Part shown: positions 42,902 through 51,228 of the stretch, in pieces
Numbering within the stretch: the stretch's first letter is position 1
Layout: each line of letters starts with the position of its first letter
Origin: UTCHB3 sp964531325
Lineage (GTDB): Bacteria > Bacteroidota > Ignavibacteria > Ignavibacteriales > Ignavibacteriaceae
NCBI GenBank assembly: GCA_964531325.1
Contig: CAZHCW010000006.1
Location: forward strand, 1 to 64,000
Length of the DNA stretch: 64,000 nucleotides
Direction: 5' to 3'
Translations under genes and position numbers: made by a program
The notes under the pieces: generated by a model
Database searches by the model: none
Seen by the model: the letters and a program-made list of their open reading frames with translations, nothing else
Told to the model about the DNA's origin: nothing

Positions 42902-45900
42902 CTATACCCTGATGGACTCCTTCTTTTCAAACCATGGATAAAGAGCCGGAATCATAATCAGAGTAAGCATGGTAGATGAAATTAGCCCGCCGATCACTAC
43001 TGTTGCTAATGGCTTTTGTATCTCAGACCCGGCTCCTGTAGCAAATAACATAGGAATAAGACTTGTAATTGCAATCAATGCCGTCATTAATACAGGTCTC
43101 AATCGTGACATGCTCCCTGTTTTGATTGCCTCCTGAAGTTCCATTCCATTTTCCTTCAGATCGGCAATATATGACACAAGCACTACACCATTTAACACCG
43201 CAACACCAAATAAAACGATAAAACCAACCGATGCGGGGACAGATAAAAACTGACCTGAAATGTATAATGAAAACACTCCGCCAATTAATGCAAACGGAAG
43301 ATTTGACATCACCAACAATACCCGCCTGAGCGACCTGAAAGTAATAAAAAGAAACAAAAATATTAAACCGGCAGCCACAGGTCCAATAATTGCCAATTTT
43401 TTAATCGCTCTTTGTTGGTTTTCAAATTGCCCGCCCCACGATAGATAATATCCTGAAGGCAGTTTGATCCCTTCCTTTAGTTTTTCTTTCACTTCAGCGA
43501 CAAAACCACCGATATCTCTGCCACTTATATTTAATTCGATCCCTATCCTTCTGATTCCATCCTGACGGCTTATTTGAACAGGACCTTCTACGATATCTAT
43601 CGATGCCAATTGTCGGATAGGAAGCCGATTCTCAGTTTTGGTAGGAACCATGATATCACCAATCGATTCAACCGAATTTCGATACTTTTCAGGGAGTCTT
43701 AAGACAATATCGAAACTGCGATTTTCTTCGTAAAATTGCGATGCAGTTTTTCCGGCAATTGCAATTTCAATTATATTCTGCACATCACTGATGTTCAGAC
43801 CATATCGTGCAATCTTTGCTCTGTCGATTTTTACGGTCAGATATGGTTGTCCCGCCACTTTTTCAGCCATAATATCTTCAGCTCCCTCAATCGAGGAAAG
43901 GATTCTGACTATTTCCCCCGCTTTTAGTTTAAGGGTATCCAAATCATCACCAAATAGTTTGATAATTAATTGTGACTTGGTACCTGCAACCAGTTCATCA
44001 ATTCTGCACTGGATTGGCTGACTGAATCCAAACCCTATCCCCGGGATGGTCTCAAGTGATTCACGCATCCTGCCAAACAACTCTTCGCGTGAAATATTCT
44101 CCCTCCACTCACTCCTCGGCTTGAGTATCCCAACCAAACCAGTTTTATCTACACCTCTGGTATCAAGTGCCGTGCCCGTCTGCCCGGTTTTACTGACAAT
44201 TGTACCAAGTTCCGGAAATTCTTTCAACTTTTTTGAAACAAGTGTGTTTATTTCCATCGCTTTTTCGAGTGAAACACCGGGTAACAACGCAATATCTGCA
44301 TCAAATGCCCCTTCATCCATGACCGGAATGAATTCGGTACCTAATTTTGTGAAGGTAAAGAGTGCTGCTGCTAAAAGCAAAAAAGCCACACCCAAAATGA
44401 GTGTTTTTTCCCTTTGAGCTATATTAAATATTTTCAGATAGTATCTCTGAGCATATTTCATTACAAAACTCTCTTTTTCCGGTTGTGACTTCAAAAAGAT
44501 AGAACACAAAACAGGAATTATAAAGATTGAAATCAAAAGTGAGCAGATAATTGCAACCCCTACAGTAAGAGCCAAAGGTGCAAACATTTTCCCTTCAATA
44601 CCTTCGAGAGTGAGTATGGGGATAAATGTGGTCGCTATGATTATTTCACCGAGGATACTTGGTTTTCTTACTTCTAACACACCCTTTAGTACTGTGGAAA
44701 GTTTTTGAGAATCACCGTTTGATTCACTCAAATGTCTTTGAACATTTTCCACTTGAATAATCGCTGCGTCAATGATTATACCAATCGAAATTGCGAGTCC
44801 ACCAAGCGACATCAAATTTGCGCTTAAACCAACAACTTTCATCACGATAAATGTTGCACACAAAGTTAATGGCAGAGCAATTAGAACTACAAGGCTTGCT
44901 CTGAAACTTCTAAGCAAGAGATAAAGAATCAAAAGGACAAGAATTGCTCCTTCCATTAACGCCCTGTTAACTGTGTTTACACTGGCGTTTACAATCTCTG
45001 ACCTGTCATAATAGGGTACAATTTTTAATCCGTCCGGAAGTAAATTACCTGCATTGATTTCTGCAACTTTTTGTTTTACAGCCTCAACAACCTCCCTGCT
45101 GTTCTCCCCCCTGAGCATCATAACAATCCCCCCGACGGCTTCCCTTTCACCGTCTATCATTGCTGCGCCCATCCTTACGGCTTCTCCAATTTTTACTTCG
45201 GCAACATCACCCAGAAATATCGGTGTACCGGCTGACGATTTTATTACTATATCCCTGATGTCATCAAGGTTTTCAATCAATCCCACCCCGCGAACAATAT
45301 ATTGATCGGAGTTTTTTTCGAGAATATTTCCACCAACATTTTGATTATTGTTGATAACAGCTCCAAACACATCATTTGTTGATACATCAAATTTTACCAA
45401 TTTTTCAGGACTGATATTCACCTGGTACTGCTTAAAATAACCACCAAACGAGTTTATCTCATTCACCCCCGGAACACTTTTGAGAAGTGGAGTGATTACC
45501 CACTCTTGCATAGTCCTCAAATCAGTAAGATATTTCGTTTTTTTCGATAAATCCGCGGGGAATTTTCCCTCAATGGTATATTGATATATTTCGCCCATTG
45601 CGGTGGCAACGGGTCCCAAAGCCATCTCCACCCCTGAAGGTACTTTTTCTCTGGCTTCAGCAAGTCTCTCAAAAACAAGCTGTCTTGCAAAATAGATATC
45701 AACATTATCTTCGAAAATTATTGTCACTATCGAGAGACCAAATTTGGTAACTGATCTTAACTGCTCAACATTGGGCAGACCCCTCATCGCCATCTCAACA
45801 GGATAGGTAACATCCCTCTCTATTTCAATAGCCGACAAACCGTCTGCATGACTGATTATTTCCACCTGGTTGTTGGTTACATCAGGAAAAGCATCAATTG

Positions 45901-46003
45901 GGAGGTTGATATATGAATAGATCCCCAGAACCGCAATTACAAGGGAAACAAACACCACCAAACTTCGTTGATTCAGAATGAATTGTAATATTTTCTCAAG
46001 CAT
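42902..46003 (-). CDS. heavy-metal efflux RND transporter (CzcA/CusA family)
   Basis: A 1033-residue inner-membrane pump that uses the proton gradient to expel metal ions through a tripartite complex. It has SLVIAVLGIYSYINLPIDAFPDVTN at the start, IIIDAAIIQVENVQRHL in the central helix with the conserved acidic residues, and two large periplasmic loops in RND order. The CzcA/CusA group is clear, but whether it moves Cu/Ag or Co/Zn/Cd cannot be told from motifs alone. It overlaps the membrane-fusion gene by one base. No TolC-like gene is adjacent. Confidence 0.93.
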   Translation of the reverse strand: MLEKILQFILNQRSLVVFVSLVIAVLGIYSYINLPIDAFPDVTNNQVEIISHADGLSAIEIERDVTYPVEMAMRGLPNVEQLRSVTKFGLSIVTIIFEDNVDIYFARQLVFERLAEAREKVPSGVEMALGPVATAMGEIYQYTIEGKFPADLSKKTKYLTDLRTMQEWVITPLLKSVPGVNEINSFGGYFKQYQVNISPEKLVKFDVSTNDVFGAVINNNQNVGGNILEKNSDQYIVRGVGLIENLDDIRDIVIKSSAGTPIFLGDVAEVKIGEAVRMGAAMIDGEREAVGGIVMMLRGENSREVVEAVKQKVAEINAGNLLPDGLKIVPYYDRSEIVNASVNTVNRALMEGAILVLLILYLLLRSFRASLVVLIALPLTLCATFIVMKVVGLSANLMSLGGLAISIGIIIDAAIIQVENVQRHLSESNGDSQKLSTVLKGVLEVRKPSILGEIIIATTFIPILTLEGIEGKMFAPLALTVGVAIICSLLISIFIIPVLCSIFLKSQPEKESFVMKYAQRYYLKIFNIAQREKTLILGVAFLLLAAALFTFTKLGTEFIPVMDEGAFDADIALLPGVSLEKAMEINTLVSKKLKEFPELGTIVSKTGQTGTALDTRGVDKTGLVGILKPRSEWRENISREELFGRMRESLETIPGIGFGFSQPIQCRIDELVAGTKSQLIIKLFGDDLDTLKLKAGEIVRILSSIEGAEDIMAEKVAGQPYLTVKIDRAKIARYGLNISDVQNIIEIAIAGKTASQFYEENRSFDIVLRLPEKYRNSVESIGDIMVPTKTENRLPIRQLASIDIVEGPVQISRQDGIRRIGIELNISGRDIGGFVAEVKEKLKEGIKLPSGYYLSWGGQFENQQRAIKKLAIIGPVAAGLIFLFLFITFRSLRRVLLVMSNLPFALIGGVFSLYISGQFLSVPASVGFIVLFGVAVLNGVVLVSYIADLKENGMELQEAIKTGSMSRLRPVLMTALIAITSLIPMLFATGAGSEIQKPLATVVIGGLISSTMLTLIMIPALYPWFEKKESIRV

Positions 46004-47184
46004 CAGTGGGCATCTCCCTCAATTTCTTCTTTTTTGATCTCTGATTTCAGATAAAATGTCCCCTTGGTAACCACCTTCTCGCCTGCTTTAAGACCTTCAG
46101 TAATCTCAATCTTATCATCCAGATGAAATCCTGTTTTTACATTTCGTTTCTCGAAAAGAGTGTCATTAACCTGAACAAAAACATAGGCTTCAGTTCCAAC
46201 TTTTACAAGTGCCTCAGCATCCACCATCAGTGCCTCAACCTCTTCCCCGATACGAATGGTCATGTCGCCAAACATTTCAGGCTTAAGTTTACCACCTCTG
46301 TTTTGAATTTCGCCACGAATGGTAATTGTACGGGTTTTTTCATCTACAGTCTGGCCGATGTTTATAATATTACCGGAAAATTCCTCTTCAGCGTAGGCAA
46401 GAGTTACAAAGGTCAGTTTTCCAGTTTTTACAATTCTTTGAATATCTTTTTCGTAAACCTGCCCATCAACCCAGACATTGCTTGTATTCATTATCCGCAA
46501 ACCGTTTGAAGTTGATTCAACAAGTTGACCGGTAACCAGGTTTCTCTCAACGACTGTTCCGCTAATTGGTGATTTTATATTCAGCAAACCCGAGGCATGC
46601 AGGGCATTCCCTTTAACATCAAAAACATCCTCATCCACAAGCCCTGCTGCATGGATCTTTTTATCCTCGGCATGAAAATCAGCAAGTGCCCTGTCATATT
46701 CCGCATTCGCCTGATCAAGCATCTGCTGTGAATTGAACCCTTTTTCAAACAGTTTTTTTTCTCTTTCAAGAGTTGATTTTGCAAAATCCAGATTTGACTT
46801 TGCTTTTATCAACCCGGCTTTCAGTGCCCCAACTTCCAGACTTTCAATTGAGAAAAGTATCTGCCCCTGTTTAACATTATCACCAACATTAACATAAACC
46901 TTTTTAATTCTCCCCTGCACCAATGATCCTATCAGAGCTTCAGTGTTTTGATTTGTTACTATTTTGGCAGGTATTGAAAGGAATCCTCTTGCTGTTGTCA
47001 GTTGAAGGGTTTCAACCTTCAGTCCGATATCTTTTTGTGCCGCTTTTGTTAATTTAATTTCGATATCACCACTATGTTCGTCGTGGTGTTCCTCTTTGGT
47101 TACCTTTTTTTCATCAGCGGAACAACCTGCCAGGATAAATAAAAGTGCAATAATGAATGAGTACATTTTTAGTGAAGAATTCAA
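46003..47184 (-). CDS. RND periplasmic adaptor (CzcB/CusB type)
   Basis: A 393-residue membrane-fusion protein. Lipobox IALLFILAGCSAD anchors it to the membrane; a His/Asp/Glu stretch (KKVTKEEHHDEHSGDIEIK) near the N-terminus could bind metal. VYVNVGDNVKQGQILFSIES and INIKSPISGTVVERNLVTGQ are the lipoyl halves around a coiled coil, and the C-terminus has the barrel domains. It is the first gene of the two-gene pump operon, next to the small His-rich gene, in the same orientation. Confidence 0.94.
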   Translation of the reverse strand: MNSSLKMYSFIIALLFILAGCSADEKKVTKEEHHDEHSGDIEIKLTKAAQKDIGLKVETLQLTTARGFLSIPAKIVTNQNTEALIGSLVQGRIKKVYVNVGDNVKQGQILFSIESLEVGALKAGLIKAKSNLDFAKSTLEREKKLFEKGFNSQQMLDQANAEYDRALADFHAEDKKIHAAGLVDEDVFDVKGNALHASGLLNIKSPISGTVVERNLVTGQLVESTSNGLRIMNTSNVWVDGQVYEKDIQRIVKTGKLTFVTLAYAEEEFSGNIINIGQTVDEKTRTITIRGEIQNRGGKLKPEMFGDMTIRIGEEVEALMVDAEALVKVGTEAYVFVQVNDTLFEKRNVKTGFHLDDKIEITEGLKAGEKVVTKGTFYLKSEIKKEEIEGDAH

Positions 47185-47266
47185 TTTTACTCCAAAATAT
47201 ATGAATAGTGAAAGCCCTTCAAAAGAAGAGTCAAAAATCAGAATTGTATATTTACTTTTGGAGAGG

Positions 47267-47611
47267 CTAAATCAGAAGCGATTGATGGCAGATATAGACG
47301 GGGTGTGTATATGAATTAATGATGACAAGATTATTTTGTAAGCGTAGTGGCCGGATAACATCAAACAAAGCATTTGCTAAATTAATATTTTCCGAGAGAA
47401 ATTTATTTATTTCAAGCTTAGACAGTGCTACCTTAAAACAAACGCCGGGGATGCTGGTAGTTTGAACAATTTCGCAATGATCGTGCTCAGAATGATTACC
47501 GTGATCATAGTTGAACATCCCAAGTTCCGAGTGAACAAAGGAAAAAAGAAAAATTGCAATTATCAGGGTCGGGATATAAATAGAATACCGGCGGAATTTG
47601 TACAATATCAT
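47267..47611 (-). CDS. small His-rich membrane-anchored protein, unknown
   Basis: A 114-residue protein from ATG 47611; an upstream in-frame ATG at 47665 would add 18 residues. The N-terminal hydrophobic helix is SIYIPTLIIAIFLFSFVHS, followed by MFNYDHGNHSEHDHCEIVQ, a dense His/Asp/Cys cluster suited to binding metal. It precedes the efflux pump genes by 82 bases. In layout it resembles the Cys-rich protein before the TonB receptor at 22.1 kb; both could be metal-handling accessory proteins, which is inference. Confidence 0.7.
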   Translation of the reverse strand: MILYKFRRYSIYIPTLIIAIFLFSFVHSELGMFNYDHGNHSEHDHCEIVQTTSIPGVCFKVALSKLEINKFLSENINLANALFDVIRPLRLQNNLVIINSYTHPVYICHQSLLI

Positions 47612-47689
47612 TGTGTAAATATACAGAATAAACCAATTTCCTGCTAACCATTTCTGTGGTGACATTTCTATTGTGTTATTACAGTTACA

Positions 47690-47726
47690 AAAAAAAGGCT
47701 GCCTCGTTTGTGAGGCAGCCTTTTAA
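47690..47726 (-). terminator. rho-independent terminator after aldo/keto reductase gene
   Basis: AAGGCTGCCTC (47695-47705) pairs with GAGGCAGCCTT (47712-47722), with A/T runs on both sides; on the minus strand eight T residues follow. Nearly identical to the tRNA-Ser terminator at 48976-49012. It can also insulate the pump operon from upstream transcription. Confidence 0.85.
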
Positions 47727-47826
47727 GTTCGGAGTTGTTATAAGATAAAGACATAACTTTGATCATCAGGTTACAGTAGTTTTTGCCCTATGCATCACTG
47801 ATTGAAGAAAGAAAATTGCTGTTTCC

Positions 47827-48774
47827 TTAATATCTGTTACCTGAAACTAATTTATACAACTGGTCTAACTGCTCCACTTCATCTTTTTCAAGAGAAATTG
47901 TTGTTGCCTCAATATTTTCATCAAGATATTTGATTCTTTTTGTGCCGGGAATTGGGAACATATCATCACCTTTGGATAAAACCCAGGCAAGTGCAATTTG
48001 TGAAGGGGTTACAGATTTTATTTTGGCTATTTCTTCAACTTTGTTCAATATTTCCAAATTTTTGTTAAAATTCTCGCCACTAAATCTGGGATTATACCTT
48101 CTGAAATCACCTGATTCAAAATCTTCTACTGATCTAAAATTTCCGGATAAAAACCCTCTTCCAAGTGGACTATACGGAACCATCGCTATATTTAACTCTC
48201 TGCATACCGGTATTACCGCCTCTAAATCGTTACTCCACAAAGAGTATTCCGTTTGAACCGCAGAGATTGGATGAATCTTACAAGCTCGTCTAATAATTTC
48301 TTCGGAAGCTTCAGACAATCCAAGATATCTGACCTTACCTTCCTTTACCAATTCAGACATAGCACCTACAGTCTCTTCAATTGGTGTGTTGGGGTCAACT
48401 CTATGTTGATAATACAAATCGATATGATCAATGCCCAACCTTTGTAAACTTTTTTCACATGCTTGTTTTACATATTCAGGCCTTCCATTAATTCCAGGGA
48501 ATGAACCATCGGCACCTCTCATAACACCAAACTTTGTAGCCAATACAACTTGATTTCTTTTCCCTTTTAAGGCTTTTCCAATCAGTATCTCATTTTTCTC
48601 AGGACCATACATATCGGCTGTGTCAAAAAAGTTAATGCCTTTTTCGATAGCGTGATGCATAACCCCTATCGATTCACTATCGTTGTAATTTCCATAAAAT
48701 TCGCTCATCCCCATACATCCAAGACCCAATTGTGAAACTTGTAAATCGCTGTTGCCAAATTTCCGTTTTTCCAT
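47827..48774 (-). CDS. aldo/keto reductase
   Basis: A 315-residue NADPH-dependent oxidoreductase. The catalytic tetrad is visible: Asp and Tyr in FFDTADMYGPEKNE, Lys in VVLATKFGV, His in DLYYQHRVDP. LGRGFLSGNF and IPGTKRIKYLDENI are cofactor-binding motifs. It belongs to the general YakC/AKR13-like group that reduces small aldehydes; the substrate is unknown. Monocistronic, with a terminator after it. Some segments, such as the C-terminus, show ordinary codon use. Confidence 0.94.
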   Translation of the reverse strand: MEKRKFGNSDLQVSQLGLGCMGMSEFYGNYNDSESIGVMHHAIEKGINFFDTADMYGPEKNEILIGKALKGKRNQVVLATKFGVMRGADGSFPGINGRPEYVKQACEKSLQRLGIDHIDLYYQHRVDPNTPIEETVGAMSELVKEGKVRYLGLSEASEEIIRRACKIHPISAVQTEYSLWSNDLEAVIPVCRELNIAMVPYSPLGRGFLSGNFRSVEDFESGDFRRYNPRFSGENFNKNLEILNKVEEIAKIKSVTPSQIALAWVLSKGDDMFPIPGTKRIKYLDENIEATTISLEKDEVEQLDQLYKLVSGNRY

Positions 48775-48975
48775 TATTTTCTCCGGTTAAGATTAAAATT
48801 GAAGTTGTTTTTACAGACTGTTTTGTTCCCATCAAATCATTTTTATGATTGAGTGGACTAAAAAAACAACTGTTTCCCAAATATTGTGGCAGGGTTATTA
48901 CTATTAAGATTTGTAGAATAGCAGGAGTTAAATATACAGAATTCACTAATTCCTTCTTCACCATTTTCAGATATA

Positions 48976-49012
48976 ATAAAAAAGGCTGCCTCGTGTTTGA
49001 GGCAGCCTTTTA
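48976..49012 (-). terminator. rho-independent terminator after tRNA-Ser
   Basis: AAAAGGCTGCCTC (48980-48992) pairs with GAGGCAGCCTTTT (48999-49011), seven-base loop, and a T-run on the minus strand immediately after the tRNA 3' end. Confidence 0.88.
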
Positions 49013-49013
49013 A

Positions 49014-49105
49014 TGGCGGAGGGGGCGGGATTCGAACCCGCGGTAAGGTATAATCCCTACGACGGTTTAGCAAACCGTTGGATTAAGCCACTCTCCCACC
49101 CCTCC
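49014..49105 (-). tRNA. tRNA-Ser (anticodon GCU)
   Basis: On the minus strand GGAGGGG pairs with CCCCTCC as the acceptor stem. The anticodon arm is ACGGT-TTGCTAA-ACCGT with GCT as anticodon; a long variable arm follows, as in serine tRNAs; the T-arm is GCGGG-TTCGAAT-CCCGC. Discriminator G and an encoded CCA complete 92 bases. It reads AGC/AGU codons. Confidence 0.97.
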
Positions 49106-49548
49106 GTGAAACACCATAATGTGGTTTAGGAACTGCCACATCATCAACTTCCGGAATTCCATTAAGTTGAACTTCAAATATAGTTATTTTTCCAATAAAC
49201 AAAAAAAGAGATGATTGGGAAACATTTTTTTGCAATGAATATTTAACTCCTCCGGAGTATGGGGAGTTTGGTGTGATCAAACTTGCTACGAATATGAAAT
49301 CCTCTCCGAGGATAATTTTGGTGACATAATTATAAAAATTGCTGAGCATCAGCGTTAAATCTCCCGAAGGGATGCCTTTGGCATGTGAAATCTGCGTTTC
49401 ATTTTTAAAACCCCCTCTCTGCGTAACTCCGTTTAATCTGCGTGTATCTGCGTCCCCAAAACATTACTGCATTATTGGATTATTGGATTACTGAATTAGT
49501 TCGTATTTTTGTATTCTTGATTTTTCAAATGCTTCACAAAGGTAAATA
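49106..49548. repeat. intergenic repeat island E
   Basis: No credible gene. TGCTACGAATAT lies at about 49284-49295; CCCGAAGGGATGCC at about 49362 matches a word in island A; AATCTGCGTG and TATCTGCGTCCCC lie around 49435-49456; GCATTATTGGATTATTGGATT follows. The 88-codon minus-strand frame at 49083-49349 runs into the tRNA and is rejected. AT-rich sequence before 49549 probably contains the promoter of the nuclease-like gene. Confidence 0.65.
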
Positions 49549-50268
49549 GTGACAAAAATTCCCGGCTCATTAATCAATTCCCACCTTATTACCCTCGATA
49601 TCGAGAACCACAGATATATTTTAACAGAGGACCCCAAAGTGGGGTTTATCAGTTGCACAACACTTGTGAGCCAGTATTTTAGTGAGTTTAATGCCTTAAA
49701 AATTGCTACAAAACTCACCAATTCGCATCCAAAATATAAACACAGGACACCGGCTGATCTGATGAGCGAATGGGAGGATGCTCGGGATGAAGGAACTTTG
49801 GCACACAAGGAGATTGAAGAGTATATCACCAGGGGGAAAAAACCTGTGATGCCAAAAAGCAAGGCGGGAGTTGAATGGTTGAACAAACATATTGACCTCT
49901 CGGGAGAGGTTTATCCCGAATTAATCGTATTCAGCGAGGTACTTGGGATAGCCGGAACTGTTGATCTTCTTGTATATAACACTCGCACCGATAAATATGA
50001 CATTTACGACTGGAAAACAAACAAATCGATAGATGAAGAAGCGTGGGGTGGGAAATGTGGTACAAAACCGCCCACTTATGATCTGCCCGATTGCAACTAC
50101 TATCACTATTCATTGCAACTCTCCCTGTATAAATACCTTTTGCAGCAATATCATGATGTTGAGATCGGGAAACTCACTCTCCTCCACCTCAAGAAGGATA
50201 GAGTAATCCCTTATGCTTGTGATTACCTTAAAGAGACTGTTTTGGACATCCTCGAATACGGGTATTAA
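49549..50268 (+). CDS. PD-(D/E)XK (RecB/Cas4-like) nuclease
   Basis: A 239-residue protein starting with GTG. The nuclease core is visible in order: EGTLAHKEIEEYI (conserved His/Glu), LGIAGTVDLLVY (motif II Asp), YDIYDWKTNK (D-x-K motif III) and NYYHYSLQLSLYKYLL (QxxxY). This is the arrangement of RecB-family exonucleases and phage-type nucleases. No helicase or cas gene is nearby, so its role in repair, defence or a degraded element is open. It lies just downstream of repeat island E. Confidence 0.85.
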   Translation: MTKIPGSLINSHLITLDIENHRYILTEDPKVGFISCTTLVSQYFSEFNALKIATKLTNSHPKYKHRTPADLMSEWEDARDEGTLAHKEIEEYITRGKKPVMPKSKAGVEWLNKHIDLSGEVYPELIVFSEVLGIAGTVDLLVYNTRTDKYDIYDWKTNKSIDEEAWGGKCGTKPPTYDLPDCNYYHYSLQLSLYKYLLQQYHDVEIGKLTLLHLKKDRVIPYACDYLKETVLDILEYGY

Positions 50269-50274
50269 TCCCGG

Positions 50275-51228
50275 CTATCTGACCCGGTAACCAAACGAAT
50301 CAACATAATCGAGATCAAAGAGAAGTGTTTCCTTTGTCATCATATAAGTGCCAAAAACTCCCAATCCGCCATTAATATTTGTGAAAACATTTTCATCCAA
50401 TCGCACAGAATAGGCATCCAGATACCCGTTTACGCTTGAATAATATTTTGCGAGATTGGTATCATAGATCAGCACCTTCACCTCAGCTCTGAGTATCCTG
50501 AACATCGCTTTATAGTCGTAGCCTTCAGAAATTTTTGCCATGGTTGAATCAATTGCTCTGTAATCGAATGAAATCCACCTGTTTGAATTGGGTTGGGGAT
50601 AAACTATCTGTTGTTTTTTGTTGATGACAAGATAGTCGGTTGGCACTTCAATTTTGAAAATACCCGGCATATCATCGCGAGTGTAGAATATCTCCATCTT
50701 TGGGACATAAAGATAGATGTCTTTGGTTCTCCATTGCAGAGCGTATCTCTGACTGAGTGATGTCATTCGGTCGTAACCGATAGCAAAAACCGATTTTTCG
50801 ATAAACACCTGCATTGGTACAGTAGTGTTTGCCGTTAGTGTTTTACCATTTGGAAGCACCACATTAAGATCGAGGGCATCATTTTCCCGCGGGATCAACT
50901 CGGTGGAGACATAAGCCGGCATCTTTTTACCATAGCGGGAAGTGTCGGGACGGTCAATAAGTGTATCTCTGAATATATATTTAACACCTCCCCGTGTAAC
51001 CTCAACAAAACAGCCTGCAATTTCAGGAGATAAAGTGTTGCTGTTGGGGTTGAATCCTGACACATCATAACTCCGTGCAACCACAATTATTTGTTTTGTA
51101 GAATCACCTTTTAGTGATGTATAAACAAAATATTTCTCCTCAAAAGGAAGTTTTGGTGCAAATTCTTCATCACACGACAAATTAAGCAACGAAATGACAA
51201 CTATGAAAAGTAAACCAAATTTGTTCAT
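50275..51228 (-). CDS. DUF4249 family lipoprotein
   Basis: A 317-residue protein with a lipobox (VISLLNLSCDEE, Cys at 19). The N-terminal pattern FEEKYFVYTSLKGDS and the middle RENDALDLNVVLPNGKTLTANTTVP fit DUF4249 proteins, which are encoded beside TonB receptors and probably cap or assist them at the outer membrane. It overlaps the receptor gene by four bases. Ligand unknown. Confidence 0.88.
   Translation of the reverse strand: MNKFGLLFIVVISLLNLSCDEEFAPKLPFEEKYFVYTSLKGDSTKQIIVVARSYDVSGFNPNSNTLSPEIAGCFVEVTRGGVKYIFRDTLIDRPDTSRYGKKMPAYVSTELIPRENDALDLNVVLPNGKTLTANTTVPMQVFIEKSVFAIGYDRMTSLSQRYALQWRTKDIYLYVPKMEIFYTRDDMPGIFKIEVPTDYLVINKKQQIVYPQPNSNRWISFDYRAIDSTMAKISEGYDYKAMFRILRAEVKVLIYDTNLAKYYSSVNGYLDAYSVRLDENVFTNINGGLGVFGTYMMTKETLLFDLDYVDSFGYRVR

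Noticed and set aside
42902..47184. Complete CzcCBA operon
   Set aside because: Only the pump and the adaptor are present; no outer-membrane factor gene lies on either side.
49083..49349. An 88-codon minus-strand frame next to the tRNA
   Set aside because: It runs through repeat words and overlaps the tRNA-Ser gene; no homology-like pattern.
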